From the NCBI GenBank assembly GCA_030731855.1, contig JANQTG010000207.1, forward strand, positions 1 through 33,436: a stretch of 33,436 nucleotides of DNA. Direction: 5' to 3'. The DNA comes from Cellulophaga sp. (lineage in GTDB: Bacteria; Bacteroidota; Bacteroidia; Flavobacteriales; Flavobacteriaceae). The translations under genes and the position numbers were made by a program. Each line of letters starts with the position of its first letter. Position 1 is the stretch's first letter. Below are positions 7,427-15,453 of this stretch, piece by piece. Under the pieces are notes generated by a model. It did not search any database. It was given only the letters and a program-made list of their open reading frames with translations, and was not told where the DNA came from.

Positions 7427-9589
7427 TTATCCAATAATTTCTTGTGGTATTACCTTAAGCAATTCTGGAAATTTAGAAAAAGGCTGATTCGTTAGTCGCT
7501 TTCCTGTTGCTGCTTTAAAGGCATTAGCCAACGCTGCACCAGCAGGTGGTAATGTGGGTTCGCCAAGACCAGTCGGCGCCGCATCACTTTTCATTAAATG
7601 GACTTCAATTTTAGGAATTTCTTTCATTCTAATCAGTCGGTAACGATCAAAATTCTGTGCATTAGGTTTTCCATCGGTAAAAGAGAAATCTCCATACATC
7701 GCATGGCCTATTCCATCAATTATTCCGCCTTCAATTTGATTCATTGCACCTAAGGGATTTACTACAATACCGCAATCAACAACACAAGTTACTTTTTTAA
7801 TTACCGGCATTCCGTTTTCTATTTGAACATCCGCAACCTCGGCAACATGCGTATTATGACAATAATAGGCGGCAAAACCTTGATACGTATTGGCTTCTTT
7901 TTTACCCCAATCGGCCTCGCTAGCTGCTTTCTTTATGACTGCTTGCATTCGTTCTGGAGAATACTGAATCCGTTCATCGGTGCTGCCTTTTACTTTTTCA
8001 AGTAAGTCTAAACGTAATTGAACCTTATCAACCTCTAACGTTTCTGCTAATTCATCAAAAAAGCTTTGTTCCGCAAAAGCAAGAAAATTAGTATAGGGTG
8101 CACGCCAAGCGCCCGTGGTAATATTACTGGAATAATTAGCGACATCCACTTGATAATTTTCGATTGCACCCGCTGGGAAAAAATTAGGAATTAACCCATA
8201 CATATTGCTATTAATAGCCGCTTCTTTTAATTGATAGCCCGTAATTTGCCCTTCTTTAATAGCGGCTTTGATTCTATATTTTATGGCAGGACGGTAGATT
8301 CCGTCCGTCATATCGTCTTCTCTAGAAAAAACTACTTTCACAGGTAATTTTGAAAGATTAGCAATTTGTGCCGCTTCCATTGCAAAATCGCCATATAAAC
8401 GTCTACCAAAGCCACCACCCATTCTGGTCATTTCTAATTTTACCTCTTCAAAAGGGCGTTCTAATTTTGCGGCAATCCCTTTTGCCGTACCTTCTGGAGT
8501 TTGAATAGGCCCCACCAGATGAATTTTTTCTGCTGTAACATGTGCAAAAAAGTTCATCGGTTCCATACAATTGTGCGGTAAAAAAGGAGATTCATACGTG
8601 CGTTCTAAAACCGTATCTGCTACTGCAAAAGCTTTGTCTACATCACCATCTTTACGAAGCGTTTTAAAAGAATTTCCATCTAATAAATCTACTAGTAATT
8701 TATCGTGATCTTCTGTACTTTCTAAATTTGTATCTGCTTTCCATACTGCTTTTAGCAGTTTTTTCGCCTTCATGGCCGTCCATGTGTCTTTGGCTATAAC
8801 GGCTATTTTATCATCAAATTGAATCACATCAATGACCCCAACAATGGCTTTTGTCTCATCAGCATCAAAAGAATCTAATTTCTGGCCAAAAGCCGGAGGT
8901 CTTAAAACAGAAGCAAACACCATGCCTTCTACTTTAAAATCTAAACCAAATAATGGTTTTCCTGTAATTATTTTATCAATATCAACATTTCTTGCATCAG
9001 TACCAATTATTTTAAAATCAGCAACATCTTTTAAAGCCACATTATCAGGAACTTCTAATAATGCGGCTTCTTTTACCACATCACCATAGCCTAAAGTTTC
9101 TCCTTTAGCATTAGTAATAATGCCTTCATTGGTGGTACATTCGCTCGCATCAACTCCCCATTTTGCTGCCGCAGCATTAATAAGCATTTGTCTTGCTGTT
9201 GCACCTGTTTGTCTAAAAGGTTCCCAGGCTAATCGAATGGAGTTACTACCACCTGCAAATTGATTTTTAAAATTGTCTGTATCTAAAAGGCCTTGCTGAA
9301 CAAATACATTTTCCCAAGCAACATCTAATTCTTCTGCAATAAGCATGGGCATAGAAGTTTTTACGCCCTGCCCAATTTCCGGATTTGGAGAAAATAAGGT
9401 CACCATTCCGTTATCAGCGATTTTTATAAAGGCATTGAAGTCGTTAAAATTTAACTTAGAAATGTCTATTGGTGGTTTAACACTGTCTTTACAGGCGGTA
9501 AAAAAATTAAAACCAATTAATAAACCTCCACTTGCTAAGGTTGATGTTCTGATAAAAGCTCTTCTATTAAAACGTATTGAAGATGACAT
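7427..9589 (-). CDS. Tat-exported molybdopterin-binding subunit (IorB/aldehyde dehydrogenase type)
   Basis: The 720-residue large subunit of a xanthine-oxidase-family molybdenum hydroxylase of the isoquinoline 1-oxidoreductase beta type. These enzymes hydroxylate aldehydes or N-heterocycles and pass electrons through the 2Fe-2S subunit. It starts with a twin-arginine leader (RRAFIRT, 9-15) and hydrophobic stretch ending FFTACKD; Cys33 could be lipidated, giving a Tat lipoprotein. Moco-binding GGGFGRR lies at 391-397, and the GLGEPTLPPAG segment carries the catalytic glutamate (E677). The length fits the fused IorB form. It follows the 2Fe-2S gene by 18 nt. Substrate unknown; no cytochrome c electron acceptor gene is adjacent. 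Confidence 0.93.
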   Translation of the reverse strand: MSSSIRFNRRAFIRTSTLASGGLLIGFNFFTACKDSVKPPIDISKLNFNDFNAFIKIADNGMVTLFSPNPEIGQGVKTSMPMLIAEELDVAWENVFVQQGLLDTDNFKNQFAGGSNSIRLAWEPFRQTGATARQMLINAAAAKWGVDASECTTNEGIITNAKGETLGYGDVVKEAALLEVPDNVALKDVADFKIIGTDARNVDIDKIITGKPLFGLDFKVEGMVFASVLRPPAFGQKLDSFDADETKAIVGVIDVIQFDDKIAVIAKDTWTAMKAKKLLKAVWKADTNLESTEDHDKLLVDLLDGNSFKTLRKDGDVDKAFAVADTVLERTYESPFLPHNCMEPMNFFAHVTAEKIHLVGPIQTPEGTAKGIAAKLERPFEEVKLEMTRMGGGFGRRLYGDFAMEAAQIANLSKLPVKVVFSREDDMTDGIYRPAIKYRIKAAIKEGQITGYQLKEAAINSNMYGLIPNFFPAGAIENYQVDVANYSSNITTGAWRAPYTNFLAFAEQSFFDELAETLEVDKVQLRLDLLEKVKGSTDERIQYSPERMQAVIKKAASEADWGKKEANTYQGFAAYYCHNTHVAEVADVQIENGMPVIKKVTCVVDCGIVVNPLGAMNQIEGGIIDGIGHAMYGDFSFTDGKPNAQNFDRYRLIRMKEIPKIEVHLMKSDAAPTGLGEPTLPPAGAALANAFKAATGKRLTNQPFSKFPELLKVIPQEIIG

Positions 9590-9607
9590 AGTATTTTTAT
9601 TAAGATA

Positions 9608-10069
9608 TTAAACCATTTTTTTTGCCGCTACGGCTACCGCTTGATGTATTCTGGTGTACGCTGCACAACGACAAATATTACCATGCATTGCGTTTTTTAT
9701 TTCATCATCTGTAGGTGCTGCATTTGTCTTTAAAAATGCGGCTGCTGTCATCATTTGTCCTGATTGGCAATACCCACATTGAGGTACATCAACCTCTTTC
9801 CAAGCTTCTTGAACAGGATGCGAACCATCTTCTGACAAACCTTCTATGGTGGTGATATTTTTACCTTCTACTTGTCCCATGGTAAGGCTACAGCTTCGAA
9901 CAGCGTTCCCCTCCAAATGCACGGTACATGAACCGCATTGTGCAATTCCACAGCCATATTTTGTGCCCACAAGATTTAAATGATCTCTTAAAACCCATAA
10001 CAAGGGAGTGTCTTCACTTACTTCAACTGTAGTTGATGTTCCATTTAAATTTAATGTATATGTTGGCAT
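9608..10069 (-). CDS. (2Fe-2S)-binding small subunit of the molybdenum hydroxylase
   Basis: This 153-residue electron-transfer subunit is of the IorA/CoxS type. The N-terminal plant-ferredoxin cluster is bound by C40, C45, C48 and C60 (CGIAQCGSC...C). The second cluster, in the C-terminal four-helix domain, is bound by C98, C101, C133 and C135 (CGYC and CRC). All eight ligands are present. It has no signal peptide, so it would be co-exported with the Tat-tagged large subunit encoded next. It is the first gene of the operon; the 185-nt upstream gap carries no clear TAnnTTTG element on this strand. Confidence 0.95.
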   Translation of the reverse strand: MPTYTLNLNGTSTTVEVSEDTPLLWVLRDHLNLVGTKYGCGIAQCGSCTVHLEGNAVRSCSLTMGQVEGKNITTIEGLSEDGSHPVQEAWKEVDVPQCGYCQSGQMMTAAAFLKTNAAPTDDEIKNAMHGNICRCAAYTRIHQAVAVAAKKMV

Positions 10070-10208
10070 AACTAATTAGAATAAATTAATAGCCTACAAG
10101 ATATCAAAAAAAAATAGAAAAAGATTTAAAAAATGATTTCAAGAAATTTTATAGACTAGCTAATCATCATTATTAACATTGTTTAACACTTTTTAATTAA
10201 AACAATTA

Positions 10209-10216
10209 TAATTTTG
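10209..10216 (+). promoter_or_regulatory. Candidate -7 element for the VWA lipoprotein gene
   Basis: TAATTTTG matches TAnnTTTG exactly, giving a short leader of about 30-40 nt before the ATG at 10255. A TTG at 10179-10181 is about 27 nt upstream, longer than the usual spacing. Confidence 0.45.
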
Positions 10217-10254
10217 TAGTAAAATCAGCGTTTAACGCTTGAACATTAAAATAA

Positions 10255-11358
10255 ATGATAATGAAATTAAATATAAAATCGATTGTGTACGCTTTGGCTA
10301 TTATTTTCACGGTTTCTTGTGGAAACGCTGAAGATGATGTTTTTTTTAACGGAGGTGGTTCTACTGCGACTGACTTAGGAGAAGGGAAATTGGTGGATAA
10401 CTGCCTTGGTCTAGGCACAAATCAATTAACCTTATCCATTCAAGATCAATTTACAACCTTGCCAGGTAAAGTGTCGATATTCTTTAGAGTTTCAGACACA
10501 GACGGGAATCCTGTACCAGGTTTAACAGCCAATCAATTTACAATTTACGAACAAGGCAGAAACGACGCATGTTTCAACAGAATTTCTACTTCAGAATCAG
10601 CAGCTAGAATTTCTCCAAATGCACAAATTTTTAATAACAATACCATATTAGTATTAGATTTAAGTAACAGTGTTTTAAGTAGTAGTTTACAAGAATTAAA
10701 AACGGCAACCGTAAGTTTTGTTAATAATGTAATGCCAACTACTGAAAGTCCTGCCATTAAAATGGCTATTTATTGGTTTGATGGTGAAAACAAATTACAC
10801 CTACTAAATGCCCTTACCTCATCTAAAGAACAATTAATTACGTCTATTAATGGTATTACAGATACCATAAGCAAGGATCCATCTACTGATTTATACGGAG
10901 CCGTAATTAAAGCAACTGATATAGCAACAAGTCTACTTAATGAAACTAAAAATAGAGCTGTAATTGGTGCTGCCTCTGTGGTTATTTTTACAGATGGTAC
11001 CGATCAGGCTTCACGATTCACAGAAAGAGCAGCTCTAGATAAAGTAATAAATGCGAACTTAAATATCTCGTTCTTTACTATTGGTCTGGGTGCTGAAATT
11101 AATACAGAGGTCTTAAAAAATATTGGAAAAACGGCAAGCGTTTTTGCTGGAAATAAGGCAGAACTAGAAACTACTTTTAATAACATATCACAATTGGTTT
11201 CTCAACGTGCCAACAGCTTTTATCTTTTTGAATATTGTAGCCCTAAACGCGATGGAAGTGGAGAAAGCAATCTAGCTATTCAAGTAAATTCTAACGGAAA
11301 ACAAGGTGCGGTACAAACTAAATTTAATTCAAGAGGCTTTACTGGAGGCTGCGAATAA
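10255..11358 (+). CDS. von Willebrand factor A domain lipoprotein
   Basis: A 367-residue envelope lipoprotein: a signal peptide ends in the lipobox TVSC with Cys22 as lipidation site. Residues about 58-110 form an Ig-like domain with DGNPVPGLTANQFTIYEQG, a pattern often found before VWA domains. The VWA domain starts at ILVLDLSNS, giving an intact MIDAS (D135, S137, S139), with further metal-site candidates in STDLYG and IFTDGTD. Four cysteines outside the signal peptide, including the penultimate residue, may form disulfides. VWA proteins bind protein partners; no target is indicated. It stands alone and is closed by a strong terminator. ATG 10261 is an alternative start. Confidence 0.9.
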   Translation: MIMKLNIKSIVYALAIIFTVSCGNAEDDVFFNGGGSTATDLGEGKLVDNCLGLGTNQLTLSIQDQFTTLPGKVSIFFRVSDTDGNPVPGLTANQFTIYEQGRNDACFNRISTSESAARISPNAQIFNNNTILVLDLSNSVLSSSLQELKTATVSFVNNVMPTTESPAIKMAIYWFDGENKLHLLNALTSSKEQLITSINGITDTISKDPSTDLYGAVIKATDIATSLLNETKNRAVIGAASVVIFTDGTDQASRFTERAALDKVINANLNISFFTIGLGAEINTEVLKNIGKTASVFAGNKAELETTFNNISQLVSQRANSFYLFEYCSPKRDGSGESNLAIQVNSNGKQGAVQTKFNSRGFTGGCE

Positions 11359-11380
11359 CAACTGTTTTTATATAATTTCA

Positions 11381-11417
11381 AGAAAGGCTATTCTAAACGA
11401 ATAGCCTTTCTTTTTTT
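11381..11417 (+). terminator. Strong intrinsic terminator after the VWA gene
   Basis: A perfect 13-bp stem (AGAAAGGCTATTC / GAATAGCCTTTCT) with loop TAAAC and a run of seven T. The mirrored A-run is short, so it acts mainly on the plus strand. Confidence 0.9.
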
Positions 11418-11499
11418 GCATTTAAACGTCTTTTTTGATCATTTCATCGTAGATAGTGATAGAGAATATTAAAATTTGAAATCATTAAAAATTAATTAC

Positions 11500-12327
11500 A
11501 TGAAAAAATTATCGATTATTACTTTGTTCAGTGTAGCATTATTAAGCTCATGCGTTTCTAAGAAAAAATATGTAGCGCTTGAGTCTGACTTAAACGACAC
11601 TAAAAGTAGATTAACGAAAACGCAAGTTGAAAAAGAAGATTTAGAGTCGCAAATGGCTAAAATTGAAGCTAGAGTTGCTGAATACAATGAAAAAATTAAT
11701 TCTTTAAAAGAAATTAACGACAGTCAATTAACTTCTGTGAATGATGTTGCCGTAATGAGCAACAACAACAAACAAAAGATGAGAAAAACTTTAAGCAAAG
11801 TAGATCCTTCGCTTTTGGTTAATGCCACTACGCTTGAAGACTCAATTAATGTTGCTATATCATACAACCTTAAAAAGTCTATCTCTGATGATGAAGATGA
11901 TGTAAATATTAATATCGATAAAACAGTAGTGATGATTAATATTTCTGATAAATTATTATTCAATAGCGGCAGTTACACTTTAAGCACAAAAGCAAATAGT
12001 ATTCTAATGAAAATTGCGGAAGTCATAAATTCTGAACCAAGTATGGAGGTTATGGTAGAAGGCCATACCGATGCTAGAACTATTAAAACGCCTATGTTTC
12101 AAGATAATTGGGATTTAAGTGTAAAAAGAGCCACCTCAGTAGTACGTTTACTTCAAGATAAATATAATGTTGCTCCAGAAAAAATGATTGCAGCAGGCAG
12201 AAGTAGCTATATTCCTTTAGTTGAAAACGATAGTAAAGAAAACAGGTCTAAAAACAGAAGAACTAAAATTGTAATTATTCCTAATTTAGATAAGTTTTTT
12301 GCGCTTTTAGATTCTGAAAATCTTTAA
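11500..12327 (+). CDS. OmpA-family peptidoglycan-binding lipoprotein with coiled coil
   Basis: A 275-residue outer-membrane lipoprotein. The signal peptide MKKLSIITLFSVALLSSC places lipidated Cys at residue 18. A coiled-coil segment follows (about 25-75, heptads rich in K/E/L), then a spacer, then an OmpA C-terminal domain (about 150-265) with the landmarks NSGSYTL, VEGHTDA, WDLSVKRA and NRRTKIV. The domain binds meso-diaminopimelate in peptidoglycan, so the protein tethers outer membrane to cell wall. I chose ATG 11500, directly before the signal peptide, over an upstream TTG at 11476. It is monocistronic between two strong terminators. Confidence 0.93.
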   Translation: MKKLSIITLFSVALLSSCVSKKKYVALESDLNDTKSRLTKTQVEKEDLESQMAKIEARVAEYNEKINSLKEINDSQLTSVNDVAVMSNNNKQKMRKTLSKVDPSLLVNATTLEDSINVAISYNLKKSISDDEDDVNINIDKTVVMINISDKLLFNSGSYTLSTKANSILMKIAEVINSEPSMEVMVEGHTDARTIKTPMFQDNWDLSVKRATSVVRLLQDKYNVAPEKMIAAGRSSYIPLVENDSKENRSKNRRTKIVIIPNLDKFFALLDSENL

Positions 12328-12353
12328 AAAATAAATGAACCTTTTAAGTTGAG

Positions 12354-12385
12354 ATAGGATTGTAAAATTGCAATCCTATTTTTTT
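12354..12385 (+). terminator. Intrinsic terminator after the OmpA-type gene
   Basis: A 9-bp stem ATAGGATTG / CAATCCTAT with an 8-nt loop and a following T-run of seven. It lies 26 nt after the stop codon. Confidence 0.85.
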
Positions 12386-12492
12386 AACAAAATAGTAGGG
12401 TTTTTGTCTTTAAAATTGTTTTAATTTTAAGCAATCCCAAATAAAATAACTTAACCATCCAAAGCAAATGTATAATGTAAAAAATATGAGTT

Positions 12493-12672
12493 ATGGATGT
12501 AATGAATCAATTAATAGATCAAAGTTCACTACGGGGAATGCCCAAATGGTTTAAGATTTTAGCAATCGCTAGTTTACTTAGTATTTTAAGCCTAATTTTA
12601 ATTACATTAGTTATGCTCCTAAAGAATGGTGCTGACTTAACGATTACCTATGGTTACCTTTACGATAATTAG
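12493..12672 (+). CDS. 59-residue single-span membrane protein
   Basis: It starts MDVMNQLIDQSSLRGMPKW, has one hydrophobic span (about residues 21-43, ILAIASLLSILSLILITLVM) and a polar tail ending GYLYDN. The frame closes 3 nt before the convergent M14 peptidase gene ends, so it fills the gap after the upstream terminator. Aliphatic-rich spans and a defined N-terminal helix argue for a real gene. No family recognised. ATG at 12502 is a possible shorter start. Confidence 0.6.
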   Translation: MDVMNQLIDQSSLRGMPKWFKILAIASLLSILSLILITLVMLLKNGADLTITYGYLYDN

Positions 12673-12675
12673 GTA

Positions 12676-14193
12676 TTAATTTAAAATTAGCGCATTTTTA
12701 AAGTATCCTTTATTATCTTTTAAATTTATTAGAAAACCATTGATAACAGCATATTCTAACGCTCCGTTTTTCTCTAAGAAAAAAGTTGGATTTATGCCAA
12801 CCGATAATCGTAAATTTTCTACCGACTTGTAATTAACGCCGACCATGTGCAAAGGTATTGGTGAAGCGACTAGACCAGCAGTTCTGTTTGCTACGGGAAT
12901 ATATGCATACCCTTGTTTTAATAATGCTAAAGCATCTAGTTTTAAAAAATCTGCCGTACTATTTATAATGTTTGGATATACTTTTCCAGATTTTACAGTA
13001 TATCCTTTGGCATTAAATGTTTCATACCCATAATAAGTCGATAAATCTCCTTGGTCAGCAATGGCACTTCGATACCAGAAGTCATTATTTCCTTTTTTAT
13101 CTATTTCGTTTCTATGAATTCCCAAATCGAGGGTATAGGTATTTCCTAAAAGCTCATACTGTACCTCTTCAATTTTTAAATCGAATAGTTTTCGATCATT
13201 TTCAGGGATTTTCTCGTAGTCTGCTATGTCTATATCCGTATAACTCTGATTTGAAATTGTATAAATTGCAGAGAGAATAGACACATAGTTCAACTTACGA
13301 ATTTCTTGTTTTTCTGGATCGTTGTAATACCCACCTGACTCAATTAAAATAGCACTTGTACCCCACTTTTGAATATTATCACCAAAAGCTCTGGGTTCAA
13401 AATCGTCATTATACCTCCCTACTTGTCCGGGTGCATATTTTTGAATAATACTGTTCATGAATACGATAATTTTCATAGCATTTCCACGAACTTCATTAAT
13501 ATCTTTTTCGTAATTGTAAGCCGGTGCTAAATACGATACGGTTGCAGGTTTATCAGTCCGTTCTGCATTGTAGTAGGTGCTTTGATCATGTAAATTAAAA
13601 CCAAAATCGGCCTGTAAACTATCGCGAACCCTTTTTAAGGTGCTACCTTCGGGAGATTGTAAATCCAGCGCATCACGATTTATATCGATGCCTAAGGTAT
13701 TTCTTCTGGTAAAAACTTCCGCACCATCTGGGTTAAGCATTGGTAAAAAGTGTAGCGTTAAGTTGTTTAAAATTTCTGCTTTTTCGGTCTTAAAATCATC
13801 ACTATCAAGAAAATTTAAAATATCAAAAATAGCCTGAGTTGCCGTGGGTTCGTCTCCGTGCATTTGTGACCAAAGAAATACACTCGTTGGTCCGGAACCA
13901 ACACTAATTAAAGACAAAGAACGCCCTTCTATTGAAGTGCCTACTCTTTTAACGGTATAGCCTTGTTTATTCTTAAATTGATTTATTAAAGGCTGAATAT
14001 CATTATGTTTAATTCTCCTTTTACCAAGAGTGGTTTCTTTATACGTATTATAAGAATCATATAAAGCGGTAGTTATATCATTTTTTTCAGCAGATGCTGT
14101 TTCCATTTTTTTATCTTTCTGTTGACAAGAAACGTTGGTTAAAATAGCAAATAGGAAGATGAATAAAATATTTTTCATTTTGATTGTTTTCAT
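12676..14193 (-). CDS. M14-family zinc carboxypeptidase lipoprotein
   Basis: A 505-residue metallopeptidase. The signal peptide ends with the lipobox NVSC (Cys23). The M14 catalytic domain spans about residues 42-310: zinc ligands H112 and E115 (MHGDEPT), H202 (FNLHDQS), substrate-anchoring INRDA, and catalytic-type glutamate E285 (LIESGGY). All key residues are present, so it should be active. A C-terminal domain of about 190 residues is unassigned. M14 enzymes in this setting may trim peptides of peptidoglycan or proteins. It follows the amidase gene by 12 nt as the last gene of a three-lipoprotein operon. MKNILF at 14178 is an alternative start. Confidence 0.9.
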   Translation of the reverse strand: MKTIKMKNILFIFLFAILTNVSCQQKDKKMETASAEKNDITTALYDSYNTYKETTLGKRRIKHNDIQPLINQFKNKQGYTVKRVGTSIEGRSLSLISVGSGPTSVFLWSQMHGDEPTATQAIFDILNFLDSDDFKTEKAEILNNLTLHFLPMLNPDGAEVFTRRNTLGIDINRDALDLQSPEGSTLKRVRDSLQADFGFNLHDQSTYYNAERTDKPATVSYLAPAYNYEKDINEVRGNAMKIIVFMNSIIQKYAPGQVGRYNDDFEPRAFGDNIQKWGTSAILIESGGYYNDPEKQEIRKLNYVSILSAIYTISNQSYTDIDIADYEKIPENDRKLFDLKIEEVQYELLGNTYTLDLGIHRNEIDKKGNNDFWYRSAIADQGDLSTYYGYETFNAKGYTVKSGKVYPNIINSTADFLKLDALALLKQGYAYIPVANRTAGLVASPIPLHMVGVNYKSVENLRLSVGINPTFFLEKNGALEYAVINGFLINLKDNKGYFKNALILN

Positions 14194-14205
14194 GTTTTAG
14201 CAATT

Positions 14206-14865
14206 TTACTTAATAGGAACAGTCTTAAACTTTAAATTCTTAGTCGCTTTTCGTACTTTTTTCATAAAATCTTCCCCAGGATCTGTTTTCGATGTTCGGT
14301 ATCCATCATCTTTTTCTAACCAAAGTTCATGCCCTTCAAAATTAGTGTATTCGTAATGTCCGATAACATAATCGATATCATATTTCGATTTTAAATATGT
14401 AACCAATTTAATATTCGCTTTTAATTGTGCTTTGGTTAATGGTGTATCTGCTGTTCCACCCACATTCTCAACGCCAATAGCAGCATGGTTCAAACCTATT
14501 ACGTGACGTGCCATATTAGTTTCAGACATCAATCTATAAATAGTACCATCTTGATCTATTAAAAAATGTGATGATACATTTAAACCACTAACATTTTCTA
14601 TGTCGGGGCGCCAGTTGGGTAGTTTTGTTTGGTAAAAAGCATCAAACGAAGCTTCAAAAGTGGGGATTGCCGTCCAATGTAAAACAACCATCTTAGGAAC
14701 TATGGTAATAGTAGCTTGTTCTAAACCATACCGATCCGATAAATAAGCAAAAGTTAATTGCTCGCGTTCCTCATTAAAAATAATAGGCTTATCCACTATT
14801 TTTTTTTGAATTCCACAAGAAGATATTAAAACTAAAAACATTAAGAAAAAAGATGATTTTTTCAT
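14206..14865 (-). CDS. N-acetylmuramoyl-L-alanine amidase (amidase_2) lipoprotein
   Basis: A 219-residue envelope amidase of the AmiD/PGRP-like amidase_2 family, which cleaves the bond between N-acetylmuramic acid and L-alanine. A signal peptide with lipobox LISSC (Cys17) is followed by the domain from about residue 50: candidate zinc ligands H63 (VLHWTA), H127 (GLNHAAIGVENVGG) and D195 (KTDPGEDF), with E133 and H170 (VIGHYEY) nearby. The start at 14865 puts MKKSS directly before the hydrophobic core; an upstream ATG at 14910 would add 15 residues that spoil the signal peptide. It lies between a 3D-domain gene and an M14 gene in one operon. Confidence 0.92.
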   Translation of the reverse strand: MKKSSFFLMFLVLISSCGIQKKIVDKPIIFNEEREQLTFAYLSDRYGLEQATITIVPKMVVLHWTAIPTFEASFDAFYQTKLPNWRPDIENVSGLNVSSHFLIDQDGTIYRLMSETNMARHVIGLNHAAIGVENVGGTADTPLTKAQLKANIKLVTYLKSKYDIDYVIGHYEYTNFEGHELWLEKDDGYRTSKTDPGEDFMKKVRKATKNLKFKTVPIK

Positions 14866-14926
14866 AACAGCACAGATATAGTTATCGGTTTTATAGTTGA
14901 GTAGCATCATTTAAAAAAGGCCATTC

Positions 14927-15343
14927 TTATTCTGGTCTATAAAAAATAGTAAGTTTTCTTCGACCCCATTCTTGCGCCTTTTTTTTATCTTTTCCCATAT
15001 AAATGTCAATTTTATTACGGTGTCTAAAATGCATCTTGTCTTTTACTAAAAAAGTGTCTGGAAAGGTATCAATCCTAACCATGGTATTATACTTTAAACC
15101 ATTTCGCATTAAATCGCGAGAAACTGCAATAACTTTCATGCCAGGTTTTAAGGTATCGCCCCAAGCAGCAATAGAAGGGTTTATGGCGGTGGTTTGTGAT
15201 GGCAGCGAATTATAAGCGGTTATCGTAACTTTTAATGGTTGCCAATCATGAAGATCTAGCTGCTGTTTTTCTTCTTCGTTACAAGCAATAACGAAAAATA
15301 TTATAAAAACAAACCCTATAATTTTTTGAAAAAGCATAGCCAT
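14927..15343 (-). CDS. 3D (Asp-Asp-Asp) domain lipoprotein
   Basis: A 138-residue lipoprotein: signal peptide with lipobox VIAC (Cys21), then a small double-psi beta-barrel of the 3D family. Family marks are VTITAYN (39-45), WGDTLKPGMKVIAVSRD (61-77), VRIDTF and the closing KDKMHFRHRNKIDIYMG with Asp102 and Asp113. 3D domains occur in MltA-type lytic transglycosylases and resuscitation-type factors, where the aspartates act on glycan. Here the domain is alone, without an MltA core. It is the first gene of the operon with the amidase and M14 peptidase, which supports a cell-wall role. MLFQ at 15337 is an alternative start. Confidence 0.85.
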   Translation of the reverse strand: MAMLFQKIIGFVFIIFFVIACNEEEKQQLDLHDWQPLKVTITAYNSLPSQTTAINPSIAAWGDTLKPGMKVIAVSRDLMRNGLKYNTMVRIDTFPDTFLVKDKMHFRHRNKIDIYMGKDKKKAQEWGRRKLTIFYRPE

Positions 15344-15453
15344 AAACTAAGTTCGGAATCTAAAGTACATTATTTTAACTTACTATAAAAAACCTTTTCC
15401 AGATTAGATTTTAGTTTATTGATTATATTTATCAAAATTGAAATCTATTAGGT

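Noticed and set aside
6549-9611. Several long antisense frames opposite the molybdenum hydroxylase operon.
   Set aside because: They mirror well-supported coding genes, have odd composition and match no protein family.
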